Origin: Henricia sp. BOLD:AAB3569
Taxonomy: Eukaryota > Echinodermata > Asteroidea > Spinulosida > Echinasteridae
NCBI GenBank assembly: GCA_037783545.1
Contig: JBBELK010000008.1
Span: forward strand, 139,001-203,000
Length of the DNA stretch: 64,000 bases
Reading direction: 5' to 3'
The stretch's first letter is position 1; each line of letters starts with the position of its first letter. The translations under genes and the position numbers were made by a program. Positions 54,113 to 64,000 of this stretch are shown here, one piece after another. Under the pieces are notes generated by a model that saw only the letters and a program-made list of their open reading frames with translations, ran no database searches and was not told the DNA's origin.

Positions 54113-54969
54113 TTATACGTAAGGAGCAGTATCTTGAAGATGATACGTTTACTGACCGGTAACCAATGGAGATTGCAAAGTATGGGAGTGATGTGGTGTC
54201 TGAGTGAAGAACGAGTGACGAGTCTTGCGGCAGAATTTTGAATGCGTTGAAGTTTATTGACTTGTCAGCAGTATTCAGTTTTCGGCACTTTTGGGGTGGA
54301 AAATGGAGACTCCTTATTATCTCTTTAATTAAGCACTAATTAGTGAACCGATTTGGCTTCCTCCAAAATTTGATCTGCCCCATGGACGGATTAAATGGAT
54401 TATGTAATAAAAATGCAAATTTTTCAAACTATGTGGTGTACATTTTCTTTTAAAGGGACCATTCTGTCGGCAGTATTAAGTTTTCGGCACTTTTAGGGTG
54501 GAAAATGGAGACTCCTCATTAATTACAATTAATTAAAAATTAATTTATTAAAATTACCATTTAAAATTTAATCATGACTGAGTTAGGTAACACCATGAAA
54601 TAAAATACATTTCTATGAGAATTTTAACAATTTCATTGCCAGAGTCTCAGAACTCGTGTAATAAAAAATAAGATTTTATCACCTTTTACTACATTCGTTT
54701 GGGATTTTAAGACCGCGGCTGAAACCGCGGCTGGATTTTGGGCCCAATACGCGGCTAGGTTTAGTCAGGTAATGAACCTGGAATTTCCCGCGCGCGCGCT
54801 GAAGGCTGTGCCGTGGCGTTCGATGACTGTACACATAAATACCTTTGTTGCCATGGTCTGCCGGACTGTTCACACTTTGAACGAGCACCCCTATGACTCG
54901 ATGATGGCTAATTGAACGCACCCATTGCTCTCGCAACGTAACTGGATTATAATAAACGTTTATGAAGCG

Positions 54970-55705
54970 TGTTTTTCATGGTTTACAAACCCTTCAATTT
55001 TTCGTCAATGATCGTATTTTGAGATGTACCGAGTGCATAATACTTCTTTTTTTATCGATAGTCAACCTTTACAAACGACAGACAAGTGTATAAAGCTTTA
55101 ATTTTCTCCGTTTGTAAACCATGAAATTTTGCGACAACGCTAACTAGTTCATTTTCATTATTTATAAACCATGGAATTGTGAGCCAACGATCACTTTCAA
55201 TTATTTACAAACCATCGAAATGCACGCCTATTGACTATTTTTAATTGTTTACAAACCACAGAATCCACAAAATTGATTAGAACGGCGCAGTTTTGATTGT
55301 TTATAAACCATGGAATTGTACGTCCACTAACCCGGCCAATTTTCATTATTTATAAACCATAGAAAATCAGACCCTGGTGCAAGTTTCTTGGTTTATAAAC
55401 CATGTAATTGCGCACCAGTGATAGTTTTGTATTATTTGTAAACCAGAAAAACGTGCAGCAATGTGCAGTATTCATTATTTATAAACCATGGAATTGTCTA
55501 TGAACGATACAATTCTCTTGTTTGTAAACCATTGAAATGTACACTCGTCGGTTTCATTAATAAAGTATGGAACGCCGAGGTCATTTTCATTATTTGTAAA
55601 TAATGAATTTGCACAGCTACAAGTATATTTCCTGATTTGTAAAGAATCGTGTCGGTACAAAACGAAGTTTTAATGGTTTGTAAACCATAAACGGCCTTTG
55701 ACACA
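54970..55705 (-). repeat. Array of short palindromes, right arm
   Basis: Mirror copy of the left array, with the same order of cores and spacers but only one copy of the 172-bp segment and one skipped unit near 55155-55175. Confidence 0.75.
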
Positions 55706-55800
55706 AATGCATTATTTACACAGAATTAAGATAAACCATGGAAAAAACATGCTATAATTCGCCTAAATAATTAGTTGACGAACGGCGCCCCATACGTAGG

Positions 55801-57450
55801 GGAACTGGTGTACCTGGGAGGTTTACTGTGAGGGGGGTGCGAGTGATTGGGTGGGGTCCTACATTTGGATATAGCTTATTCCTTGCTGTGCCATTTATTT
55901 CAGTTTCATGCTAAAAGTGCAAAAAAAAGAAAATATTATAAAAACCAACTGTTCTTGTTTATCCTTTTCTTGAAGTTCAACATGTACATGTACAATGTAG
56001 TAGCAGATCTAATATTTTTGTGGCCCGCCGGGTGGGAGCTTCAGATAAGACATGTTTTGCAATGCACAAAAAATAATTAAGCAGGCACACAACTCAGCAA
56101 AATAAGTTCTCGGTAGTCTTATTTAAATTAATATTTAACACAAGAGTCACCTATAGTAATGGGATTATGACCTGAACATCCATTTAACAACGACATGGGT
56201 GTGAAACAAAACTGCAATTAAGTGAGCAGTCCATTGAATCCATTCCTTCAATGTATCTGTCTGATTAACTTGTGAAGCACAAAACTAATCAAATTATCAT
56301 GAGGATGCTTGATTTGAGGGTTTTCAATTACATAATGCACTCTTTCAACCAGGGATTGGACATTTAACCGGTTAACCGGGGGAAAAATTGAAAAACCATT
56401 TTGCCGAACGTTTAAACGAAACCCAATTTTAAAGAATTTACAATAGTTTTCAAAGGTTTTTTGTATTTACTTCATGAAATTGAAATAAATGTATATGGAG
56501 TTGTAGTAAAATTTTCACCCGATAAAGATTCAATGATTATTTTGGGGGCCTATAGGGGTATTGTGTGCATTGCAAATGCACCTATAAAGTAAAACAACAC
56601 CAACAACTTTGGTGTCGGCTGAACGGTTAAATTGCAAACCGGTTTCTGAATTAACCGTAAATGCCCATCCCTACTTTTAACAGATGGGAATGTTAATCTA
56701 CAAAAAAATAGAATTTATTCATCTTTCAGTTGCAATTTTTAATAAAACTGAATTCAGTATGACAGGACATCAAGATTTTAAAAATGCATTCTGAATTAAG
56801 ACTGAGTTACACACTTGAGTTTATTTGTGTTAAATTCCATTTGCATGATCCAGTATTTTTGAAGGGACCTTTCAGATAACATACATTTTTTTGCAATGTG
56901 CAAATAAGCAGGCACACAATTTACAGGAAATGTTTCCCTCCTGTAGAAAAAAAGGCCAGGCCGGGGGACTTCATGACTATGCCACCTCAATACAAACTCA
57001 ACAAAATAAGTTCCCAGACATTTATTCAAGTTCAAACATTTCAAATTAGGCCTAATAGTTGATACAACAATCCTTAGCCAGTATAATTGCATAGGTAGGA
57101 CTATATGAGTGACCTGAACATTCATTTAAAAATGGCATGGGGTGTAAAGCAAAACTGCAAGTGAGCACTCCATTCCTTCAAATTTAGAAGTCTCATATTT
57201 TTCAGTGTCTCAACATGTGAAACACAAAACTAATCAATTATGAGTATTCTTGAATTGCAATGAGGGTTTTCATTAACATAGTGTACTTTCAAAAGAATGG
57301 AATGTTAATCTGCAAAACAAGAAATTATTAATCTTTCAGTTGCAATTTTTAACAAAACTGAATTCCTAAATTCAGTAGGAGTACATCCAGATTCAAAAAC
57401 ATGCATTATGAGCTACACAACTGCAATAATGAGCTACACACATGAGTTTA
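55801..57450. repeat. Diverged tandem duplication, non-coding
   Basis: Segments at about 56040-56840 and 56880-57450 share long stretches in the same order (AAGCAGGCACACAA; GACCTGAACATYCATTTAA; CTTTCAGTTGCAATTTTTAA). The first copy carries a hAT-like insertion; the second does not. ORFs here are short and not conserved between copies. Confidence 0.6.
56350..56673. mobile_element. 324-bp hAT-like non-autonomous element
   Basis: Ends CAGGGATTGGACATTTAACC and, inverted, GTAAATGCCCATCCCTA. The 8-mers CTTTCAAC (56342-56349) and CTTTTAAC (56674-56681) flank it. The ends (AGGGATGGGCAT-type) and the 8-bp duplication are typical of hAT elements. The empty site survives in the paralogous copy near 57285. 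Confidence 0.7.
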
Positions 57451-58894
57451 TTACTATATAGTGTTCAACTTGCCTTTCACACTAATTTTTCAATGTAACC
57501 TGCAGCCATGCACAGAATGTTCATATACGTGCTGCTGCAGAGGATTAATGTCTGTGAATGAAATATGAACAATTTCTGCATCTGCCGTAATTAAATTTGG
57601 AGCAAAATTACTTTGTAGACAACAAAATATATCAGTGTAGAATTAATGCAGCTTTGCACAGATCAGGAAGTTGTAAAAATTGCCCCTTTTTTGCACAAAA
57701 AGCTGCAGAGCAAATCAGAAAGGTATGCCGCATTTTCTGTTCAAATGTAACATATTTTCAGGGTGAGATAAAGTGCACAGACAATGAACCATCTTCAAAA
57801 ACATAACACTATATATACTAGTCAGTGATTGTTCAAATCAGGGCAGTGATCATTCATCCTATCATTTCATGTATGTCAGAATGCTCAGAAAGGAAGACAC
57901 ATATAATGCAATACATATACATTTTCTATTGTTGCAATGGTGTAAGAGCTTAACGCCCCCCCCCCCCCCCCTCCCCCCGCCCCTAATCTGCCTCTTTATG
58001 GGTCCATAATATTGGAACAGTGGAAACAAATATTTGAGGGGTCCTTGAAATGGTATAACAAAATCAAGCTTTTGAATTTGTATGTTCATGAGCAAAGTTA
58101 TGACATCACATCAGGCAAACACAGGATCACTCTAAACTATGCACAAAATATTGCACCATTTTCTCCAACTTTGATGAAACTTTTGTAACCCATGGCTGCA
58201 TCATTTGAGATTGTTTTACATGTTGCTTGTAAAAAATATGGAAATAAAAAACGCAGCAGTTTGCCGCAACTCCAGTTGACAAATTGTCAAAGTTGAAAAT
58301 GTTGTCTTTTATTCATTTAAAATTGAAATGAACAGCACCAATGTCTGTATATAAACAAAAAGCTAATGGCTTTTAAAACAAGGTGCAATTTGATTTGTTA
58401 AAGTTTGTAATGTGGAGCTCCCTGTCAAGCTTTAAAAGAATAATGTTGATAAAATGCCTGGTAGAAATTTCAGCAAATGATGCATGCAGTAATACTTCAG
58501 AAAACCTTAAAAAATACACGTATGGTTTTTGTGTTGAATACTTGTGTTGAAATACTTTAGTTGGCAATTTTTTTCCACAAATGTACAATTACACGGGAAC
58601 AATTATGTGACGTTTAAAAGTTTGTTATATTGTTATCTACACTTTTAGTCGGGTTTTTCTTGTGTAGTTGTGAAGTAAACTTATGGGTAACTGCAATAGA
58701 AACTGCAGTATATATGGGCCTGTTTTGCCTATTGTGTATAGATTTTGTACTAAAGTGGCCATATATTAGTCAACAAATTTAGTACACCTGCTTTTGTTAG
58801 AACTAATAACTGGCTTTATTTTACCATGTAAATTTTTCTTAAATACCATGCAATAAAATACACAAAGCACACGTACTGTGTCTTTATTTGACTC
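57451..58894. other. Non-coding stretch, nothing recognised
   Basis: AT-rich single-copy-looking DNA with one C-rich run at 57955-57980. Short ORFs on both strands show no family likeness. Confidence 0.5.
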
Positions 58895-58950
58895 AATTCT
58901 GACCTCTTGACCTTAAAAATAGCTATTTTTAAGGTCAAGAGGTCAGAATT
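58895..58950. repeat. Perfect 56-bp palindrome
   Basis: Two 28-base arms, AATTCTGACCTCTTGACC... and the exact inverse, centred on AGCT at 58921-58924 with no loop. Each arm contains AGGTCA-type half-sites two bases apart (AAGGTCAAGAGGTCA). Confidence 0.8.
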
Positions 58951-59470
58951 TAGTAGATAAGATTGTTTCTTTAAAATGAAGTGCACTGATTTGATGGGAA
59001 AAACCTGAAATTATAAGTGAGAAAATTTGAACACGGCAGGATGAAGAAGTGTTTCCGCACAAAATCTTCTTTTTTTTCTCACTCCTATATATATATTTTT
59101 TTCATCAAATTTGCACGTACAGATATGCTTGATTAGTAATTTTGAAGACAAAATCTGATCAACTTCTCAACTGGCTTTCCAACTATACAAACGTATACAC
59201 CTGCATGCGTGCATGGCTATAGCCACGCATGCAGTATACTGTATTTTTGTTCGTTTCATAATGCACAGCGCGTAGCCGGCATAGGAGGCCGATATGTATA
59301 CATTATAATATTATAATGACTATGCGGCGTACATTGCGCGGACAATTTTCGAGAATCGATTCCCGACCGTCGATTATTCGGCGCGCCTCACACACATGAT
59401 TGATAAGCGCTGCGTCCAATCAGACTAGGTGGGCGGAGCTATAGTTCCCTGAAATTTCTCAGGGAACTGG

Positions 59471-59588
59471 AGGTTAAGTTCTGGACTATATTATGCGTTA
59501 TCCAAATCATGTCGATATTGCGCCCTCTATAGTCGGCCGCGCTACTATCCAATATCGCAATAATATAGTCCAGAATCTGGACTATGCC
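59471..59588. repeat. 117-bp dispersed MITE, copy 2 (inverted)
   Basis: Inverse of 50720-50836 with a few changes. It is followed by a GC-rich block at about 59590-59690 (GGCCGGGGCCGGCTGCGG) of unknown nature. Confidence 0.65.
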
Positions 59589-59949
59589 CGCACATGCCTG
59601 GCTAGCCGGCCTAGCGCTGCCTGGGCCAGGCGGTCGTGGGCCGGGGCCGGCTGCGGCGCGGGACGGGCAGCCTCTACCCGGTTTCACGGTACGTTAATGT
59701 TCACATATGACTAAGACTTACATGCAGTAAGAATGGAGAAGTTGAGCAGAAAGAATTTTTCTTTAAAATTAATACTTATCAAACCTTGGTAACTTGCTGA
59801 TTTGGTGAGAAAAATTAACGATTCTATCAAGAAACATATTTTTTTAAGCCAATCTCTTATTTGTTGTCCTAATAAAATAAGTAATAGGCCTGAGGTCTGA
59901 CATTGTCTGAAGACTGAAGCCAGAGTTCTCCATTCTTTCGGGTAATCTT

Positions 59950-60120
59950 GCCAAAAAGTCAAACTTGAGCAAGCATGCTCAGATGCTAGTGAGCTAGAAG
60001 CAGGCATCTGCTTTGTTAGCTGGATGTCGTGGGTTTAAATCCCACCTGATCCGAGCACATACGCTATGAAGTTTTCCCGATAGTATCTTGGGGGAAAACA
60101 TTTAGTATACTTGTACACCG
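59950..60120 (+). repeat. Possible tRNA-derived SINE fragment
   Basis: A T-arm-like GTGGGTTTAAATCCCAC (B box GGTTTAAATCC) is at about 60029-60045. A convincing A box or cloverleaf upstream was not found, so this may be a decayed SINE or chance. Confidence 0.25.
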
Positions 60121-60945
60121 TTAATAATTCCATATTTGGGAAAGGGCAAAACATATAGCCTACATGTCATGATATAGGCCCTATGCACATGTATGAATGG
60201 TTTCCCCAACCACTTCTCCGCTCTACCCCACCACAGAGAAGGGGATTGTCACTTTTCAAGTGACAAAATCCCACTCCTGGGGCAAAATCTAGGTGACAAA
60301 ATCTCACCAAGGGGGAAGGGGTGTGCGATGCAAAATCATGCACGTTTTGCACAGACAATCTGATTTCCTTTTGTCAAAATCCCCACCCTGGGTGCATGAA
60401 AAAATGTGACCAAACCCTCACCTAAGAGGAAATATTACCCTAATTAGTAAGCACAAGCAGGTAGATTTACGTAGATTCACTTTTTGGGGGCGGTGGGGGG
60501 TGCTTTTTAAATAAGTTTAATTTTTGGTATTATTGTCTTGATTTTCTATTTTTATTTTGGTCAGGTGCTCTTAAATCCAGAAACATACATCCAAAAACTG
60601 CATCTGTTAATTAGCTCTTGTGACACATGTTTATGTCAGGAAAGGCAAAGTATGGTAATTTATACCAATAACCTTTTTACTTGTAATTGTGCACAGAGTC
60701 CAACTGAGGCAGGACTTCTTCGAGAGCTTAGCTTGAACTCACTGCAGGAAGCCTTGGCAATGCCTTTGTGACGAGTTGCAGATTCTCAGGGACTATTCAC
60801 AAGTACAAGCTTGAAAGGAACTGTGGTACCAAGGAACTGGCACAAAACTTAAAGAGGAGTTCAGCATGATATGGACAGCATGATATTTTCCTACGGTGAT
60901 TAGAGCACAATTTGAGTACTTTGCAACATCCTAGCTCCAACACAC

Positions 60946-61164
60946 AGCCTTGGGAAAACATTATTGGACCACCTACAACCTGACAACAAAAATAAGTACA
61001 TGTAAGAATTTGTTAAGGCATGTCGTACATATTTGATGCCTTGTAAGCCTCCTGAGCTAATGACTATTGTCTAAGACCAAATATCATAAACATAAGCCTG
61101 GTTGCTGAGGGATTTTTTTGAATAATTCAAGACATAGGTGGTCCAATATTTTTTTCCCAAGGCT
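60946..61164. mobile_element. 219-bp MITE
   Basis: AGCCTTGGGAAAACATTATT followed by GGACCACCTA at the left is inverted with few mismatches at 61135-61164. Interior non-coding; no clear target duplication. Confidence 0.55.
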
Positions 61165-61707
61165 TTATGTCTCTGGGGCCTCTGAAGAGGCCCCCAGTCC
61201 TTCCTAGGTTAATTAGCCAGATTTAAAAACATATATTTCACTCTGTTTCACTGAGGTACATCTAACATTTTTTGAAGTAGAATTTACTAAGATAACAATA
61301 CAGGTACAATTGCATTGTCTCGTAGGTTTTGTTTGATTTCCTTTTTCTTGTACTAGGTAGATTCACAAGCTGCAAAAGTGAGGGCGATTTTTTTATACAC
61401 ATTTTGTGCCTACAAATTCATATGCAGCACGATATTTTGACACGAGTAAGTGTCAGGAGTACGTTTTATTTTTATTTCCATTCAAAATATTACAACATTT
61501 CATGCTTATGGCACTAGTTCTTCATAACAAAAAACCACAGAAACAGTATTAAAAAGAAGGCTGCAAAAATGGTAAACCGCATCTTACCTGTGAAGCTTAT
61601 AGACCCGACCACCCGGATTTGTATACGTTCCAATTGGCCGTCGCTACGGAAACCGCGCCGTATGTAAATCCAACTTGTGAATATATGAATGTAGCTGGCG
61701 TGCAGGA

Positions 61708-61805
61708 TTCCCAAGTCCGAGATTCTGAACCGAAATAGACTAGTTCCCTGTACATACATTTGAAAAATCGGAAACGGAAAACAAAACAGGATCTCGGACT
61801 TGGAA
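61708..61805. repeat. 98-bp dispersed MITE, copy 2 (inverted)
   Basis: Inverse of the copy at 50267-50364, nearly identical, including the GGAACCAAG flank. Confidence 0.6.
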
Positions 61806-62249
61806 CCAAGTTTACAACTTACCAGGTTCTTCTTTCTAGATTCCTTGTTTGAATCTTCCAGCTGGACGGTCTCCATTAATGGGGGAAAGTCAACAGGGTC
61901 ATAAATGAACACAGCGTCCTAAAGATAAAAAAGAACGGGGGAATTCCTTAATAGTGTAAATTACAGAACATTTGAAGTTGTAACGTTTTATATTCGAAGT
62001 AACAAAACGGTGCTGGATTGAACATTATGAAGTACGACATAAACATCCACATGTATGTAATTGTATTGAAAAGCTACTACAAAGACCAGTAAAAAAAAAA
62101 AACCACACGATTTTGAAACTACAATGTACATCTCGTACAAAGTTCAAACTAGTAAATAGGTCTTTTCGTGGCATAGCCTAATGGGTATATATCGGGTCTC
62201 AGTTCACTTCAAAAGTCTAACAAGTTATACTTAGGGGATGACTTTCGGT

Positions 62250-62780
62250 TCATACACATATGTAACATGGAAACATTTGTACACAGACGTTTTAAGAAAA
62301 TGTTTATATGGGGCAAACGTTACCTTCTGAGAATAGTAAAGTCGGTATTTTAACCAGCTATTCTTAGGAAATAACTTTTGGCCCATACGTAAAATGGGGG
62401 AAAAACAAATGCATAATTTTTCTAGAAACATAAATACCCAGACGCCTTTAAGACATCTCAATCGAGTTATTGCCTTTCGGTCCATACACATATGTAATAG
62501 GGAAACATTTTTACCCAGCCGTTTTAAGAAAAATATGTTTCATGCCGTTTTAAGAAAAATATGTTTCATATGGGGCAAACGTTACCTTCTGAGAATAGTA
62601 AAGTCGGTATTTTAACCAGCTATTCTTAGGAAATAACTTTTGACCCATACGTAAAATGGGGGGAAAACAAATGCATAATTTTTCTAGAAACATATATGCC
62701 CAGACGCCTTTAAGACATCTCAATCAAGTTATTGACTTGTTTTTTAAAATGTATCAACTTACCTTATGGAAAGACCCAAA
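62250..62780. repeat. 262-bp tandem duplication, distant relative of the TGGGTCT MITE
   Basis: GGGCAAACGTTACCTTCTGA occurs at 62311 and 62573, with matching flanks (GCATAATTTTTCTAGAAACA, CAGACGCCTTTAAGACATCT). The right end (TTATTGACTTG ... GGAAAGACCCA) resembles the TGGGTCT MITE end, so this is probably a rearranged member. Confidence 0.55.
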
Positions 62781-62837
62781 TGTCACACTCACGTAATGAA
62801 AGTTTAATACGTAACTAGCTATTAAAAATAACCAAAA

Positions 62838-63100
62838 TAATATAGGTTTTCCCGGCCAATTTCGCAAAATGTTCATTCACTTTTGAATATCAGGCATTCG
62901 TTTGCATCTGATTTTGAGAATCGCTCTGAACACGCGTTTTATTTTCGCTATCAGAGTATTCGATTCCATTTTCGTTCAATCAATTACGTGATCGTGCAGA
63001 CGCTTTCGTTTATGTCTAGTCAAAATCATTTACAAGACTTCGTTTTCGCTGTTAGAGGGCAAATTCAAACATTGACCATTCTATTTCACCTTTAGTTTAA
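62838..63100. repeat. Dispersed repeat, copy 2
   Basis: Same opening as 13637 (TATAGGTTTTCCCGGCCAAT), then diverging. Confidence 0.45.
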
Positions 63101-63552
63101 TGCCACCGGCGCCAAATATAAATCAGGAGTTTCTTTTTCATTTACAGCCGGTCAAATTTGCATAATCTGAAATCAATTTCAAATAAAATTCTAAGCTGCA
63201 TCGTGCCTCATTGGTTGAAAACAAAGATCACTGTAGTTTCATACTGATTAACATTAAATTAGGATCAAAATACTCGTCTTTTTTCTTGTTTGTTTGAATT
63301 TGTTTATATTCCATTTCCATTATTTACCTATATTGTCTAACATAAAGGACGTTATTTTATGCCTCTTTGCATTACATTCTGTCACCCACCCCCTTCCTTT
63401 CAACGCCACCACTGACTACATGTTGTGACAGTTAGAATTTAGCCCTCAATCGGTTCTCCGGCTAGGCAACGAGGGAGATAAGTTTGGGCATGAGCGTACC
63501 ACCTTGTGCATTTTTCGTGGGTTATTTCTCCGATGTTGTTACGGGCTATTTC

Positions 63553-64000
63553 CTGTTAACAGGTAGATCTCCAGACTTGGAGGTTAACCCCTTCTTGCGC
63601 TGCAGCAGCTCGGTCTCCCATACGATGCTGCCAGTCGGGAAGCCCAAGCATCCGCTTCACCCCTGCCTTGAACGCTGAATGTGCCATTTCAGTCGGGTTC
63701 AAGAATGGCGAATACGGAGGAAGACGTTTGATGACAAAGGGTTCTGCGTCTGGTGGTAGTTCAGCTCGGACGTGTGGGCGAGCGTTATCATATATGAGGT
63801 AGATACGCTCTTCTTCGGGATATAACCTGCGACACTCGTCAACCGTTGAGGCAAGGAATTCCTCAAAGGTAGCTCTATAGTCACGGTTTGAGAAGAAATC
63901 CTGTGATTTACAAGTGCAGCCTCATCGGATATAGCAAAGGTGATGTTTACTTGTTTACCTCGCTAATTATGTACAACTCGCCTTGCTGGTTTTCCACGAG
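63553..64000 (-). pseudogene. DDE transposase (Tc1/IS630-like, DDE_3) fragment, extends past window
   Basis: On the minus strand the frame ending at the TAA near 63558 encodes YRATFEEFLASTVDECRRLY, IYLIYDNARPHVRAELPPD and RLPPYSPFLNPTEMAHSAF, then a helical tail. IYDNARPH carries the second catalytic Asp and NPTE the Glu of the DDE core. Upstream, VNITFAISDEAALVNH is in another frame, separated by a shift near 63900, with an in-frame stop near 63965. The first Asp would lie to the right of the window. The transposase is decayed. Confidence 0.65.

Larger units (their letters stand above)
51088..55794. mobile_element. 4.7 kb foldback element with palindrome-array arms
   Basis: Starts TATGGGGCGCCGTTCGTCAA and ends with its inverse. 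The hexamer CGTAGG is duplicated at 51082-51087 and 55795-55800. Left arm 51088 to about 52793 and right arm about 54262-55794 are inverted copies with long identical stretches, including an 85-codon frame that is identical in both (52124-52381 and 54679-54936). The loop (about 1.47 kb) contains two LINE tails in opposite orientations. No transposase is encoded. A 6-bp duplication is known from Polinton and Dada elements, but the ends do not match what I know of either; superfamily unassigned. Confidence 0.8.

Noticed and set aside
51088..55794. Arms as terminal repeats of the neighbouring Polinton-like element
   Set aside because: The element is complete with its own flanking duplication, encloses no Polinton genes, and its ends do not resemble Polinton ends known to me.
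60000..60060. tRNA gene
   Set aside because: Only a T-arm/B-box-like segment is seen; no acceptor stem, anticodon arm or A box could be drawn.

Overview
The window reads as repeat-rich genomic DNA from an animal, most likely a marine invertebrate. The guess of a deuterostome such as an echinoderm or hemichordate is weak; it rests on ACATGT-rich simple repeats, frequent AGGCCTA words, GT-AG introns and a Gmr1-like retrotransposon. There are no operons, rRNA genes or convincing tRNAs. Almost everything recognisable is mobile or virus-derived DNA, often nested. One ordinary spliced gene fragment is present, together with a second, multicopy-type gene that is broken.

Region by region: 1-6688 is part of a virus-like element. 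It carries small membrane proteins, a 564-codon coiled-coil/membrane protein, a 529-codon tail-anchored protein, three tandem copies plus a remnant of one roughly 235-residue protein, and a truncated hydrophobic protein. I recognise this set as genes that travel with Polinton/Maverick-like (adintovirus-like) DNA elements. A decayed Gmr1-like Ty3/gypsy retrotransposon (6689-10710) cuts it off, and that retrotransposon is itself hit by a 1.1 kb DNA transposon. 10.7-14 kb holds low-complexity tracts, a Tc1-like transposase fragment and a small element with a 6-bp target duplication. 14.0-20.3 kb is a complex satellite: 2.6 kb units, with a 493-bp tandem inside the second, rich in TGACGTCA. 20.9-24.0 kb holds five minus-strand exons with matching phases. 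24.5-27 kb and 33.5-39 kb hold foldback MITEs and nested small elements. At 27.1-33.3 kb a zinc-finger gene is split by a 3.77 kb foldback element encoding a FEN/PIN-like nuclease with a Cys-rich tail.

41.4-49.7 kb is a second Polinton-like element, all on the minus strand: zinc-finger plus protein-primed-type family B DNA polymerase, packaging ATPase, two small virion-type proteins, and an integrase cut by a CR1-like LINE. The polymerase has three in-frame stops and one frameshift. This block supplies replication and packaging functions, whereas 1-6.7 kb supplies structural-type proteins; they look like complementary halves of one kind of element, but nothing proves they were once a single copy. 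51088-55794 is a 4.7 kb foldback element with 1.5-1.7 kb arms and a 6-bp target duplication. Its arms carry an array of short palindromes (consensus near ATGGTTTATAAACCAT) separated by unrelated spacers. This is the most unusual structure in the window. 55.8-63.4 kb is non-coding, with a diverged tandem duplication containing a datable hAT-type insertion, a 56-bp perfect palindrome and dispersed MITEs. The right edge has part of a DDE transposase.

Boundaries, duplications and frames were read by eye. Family assignments come from remembered family motifs, not from searches.
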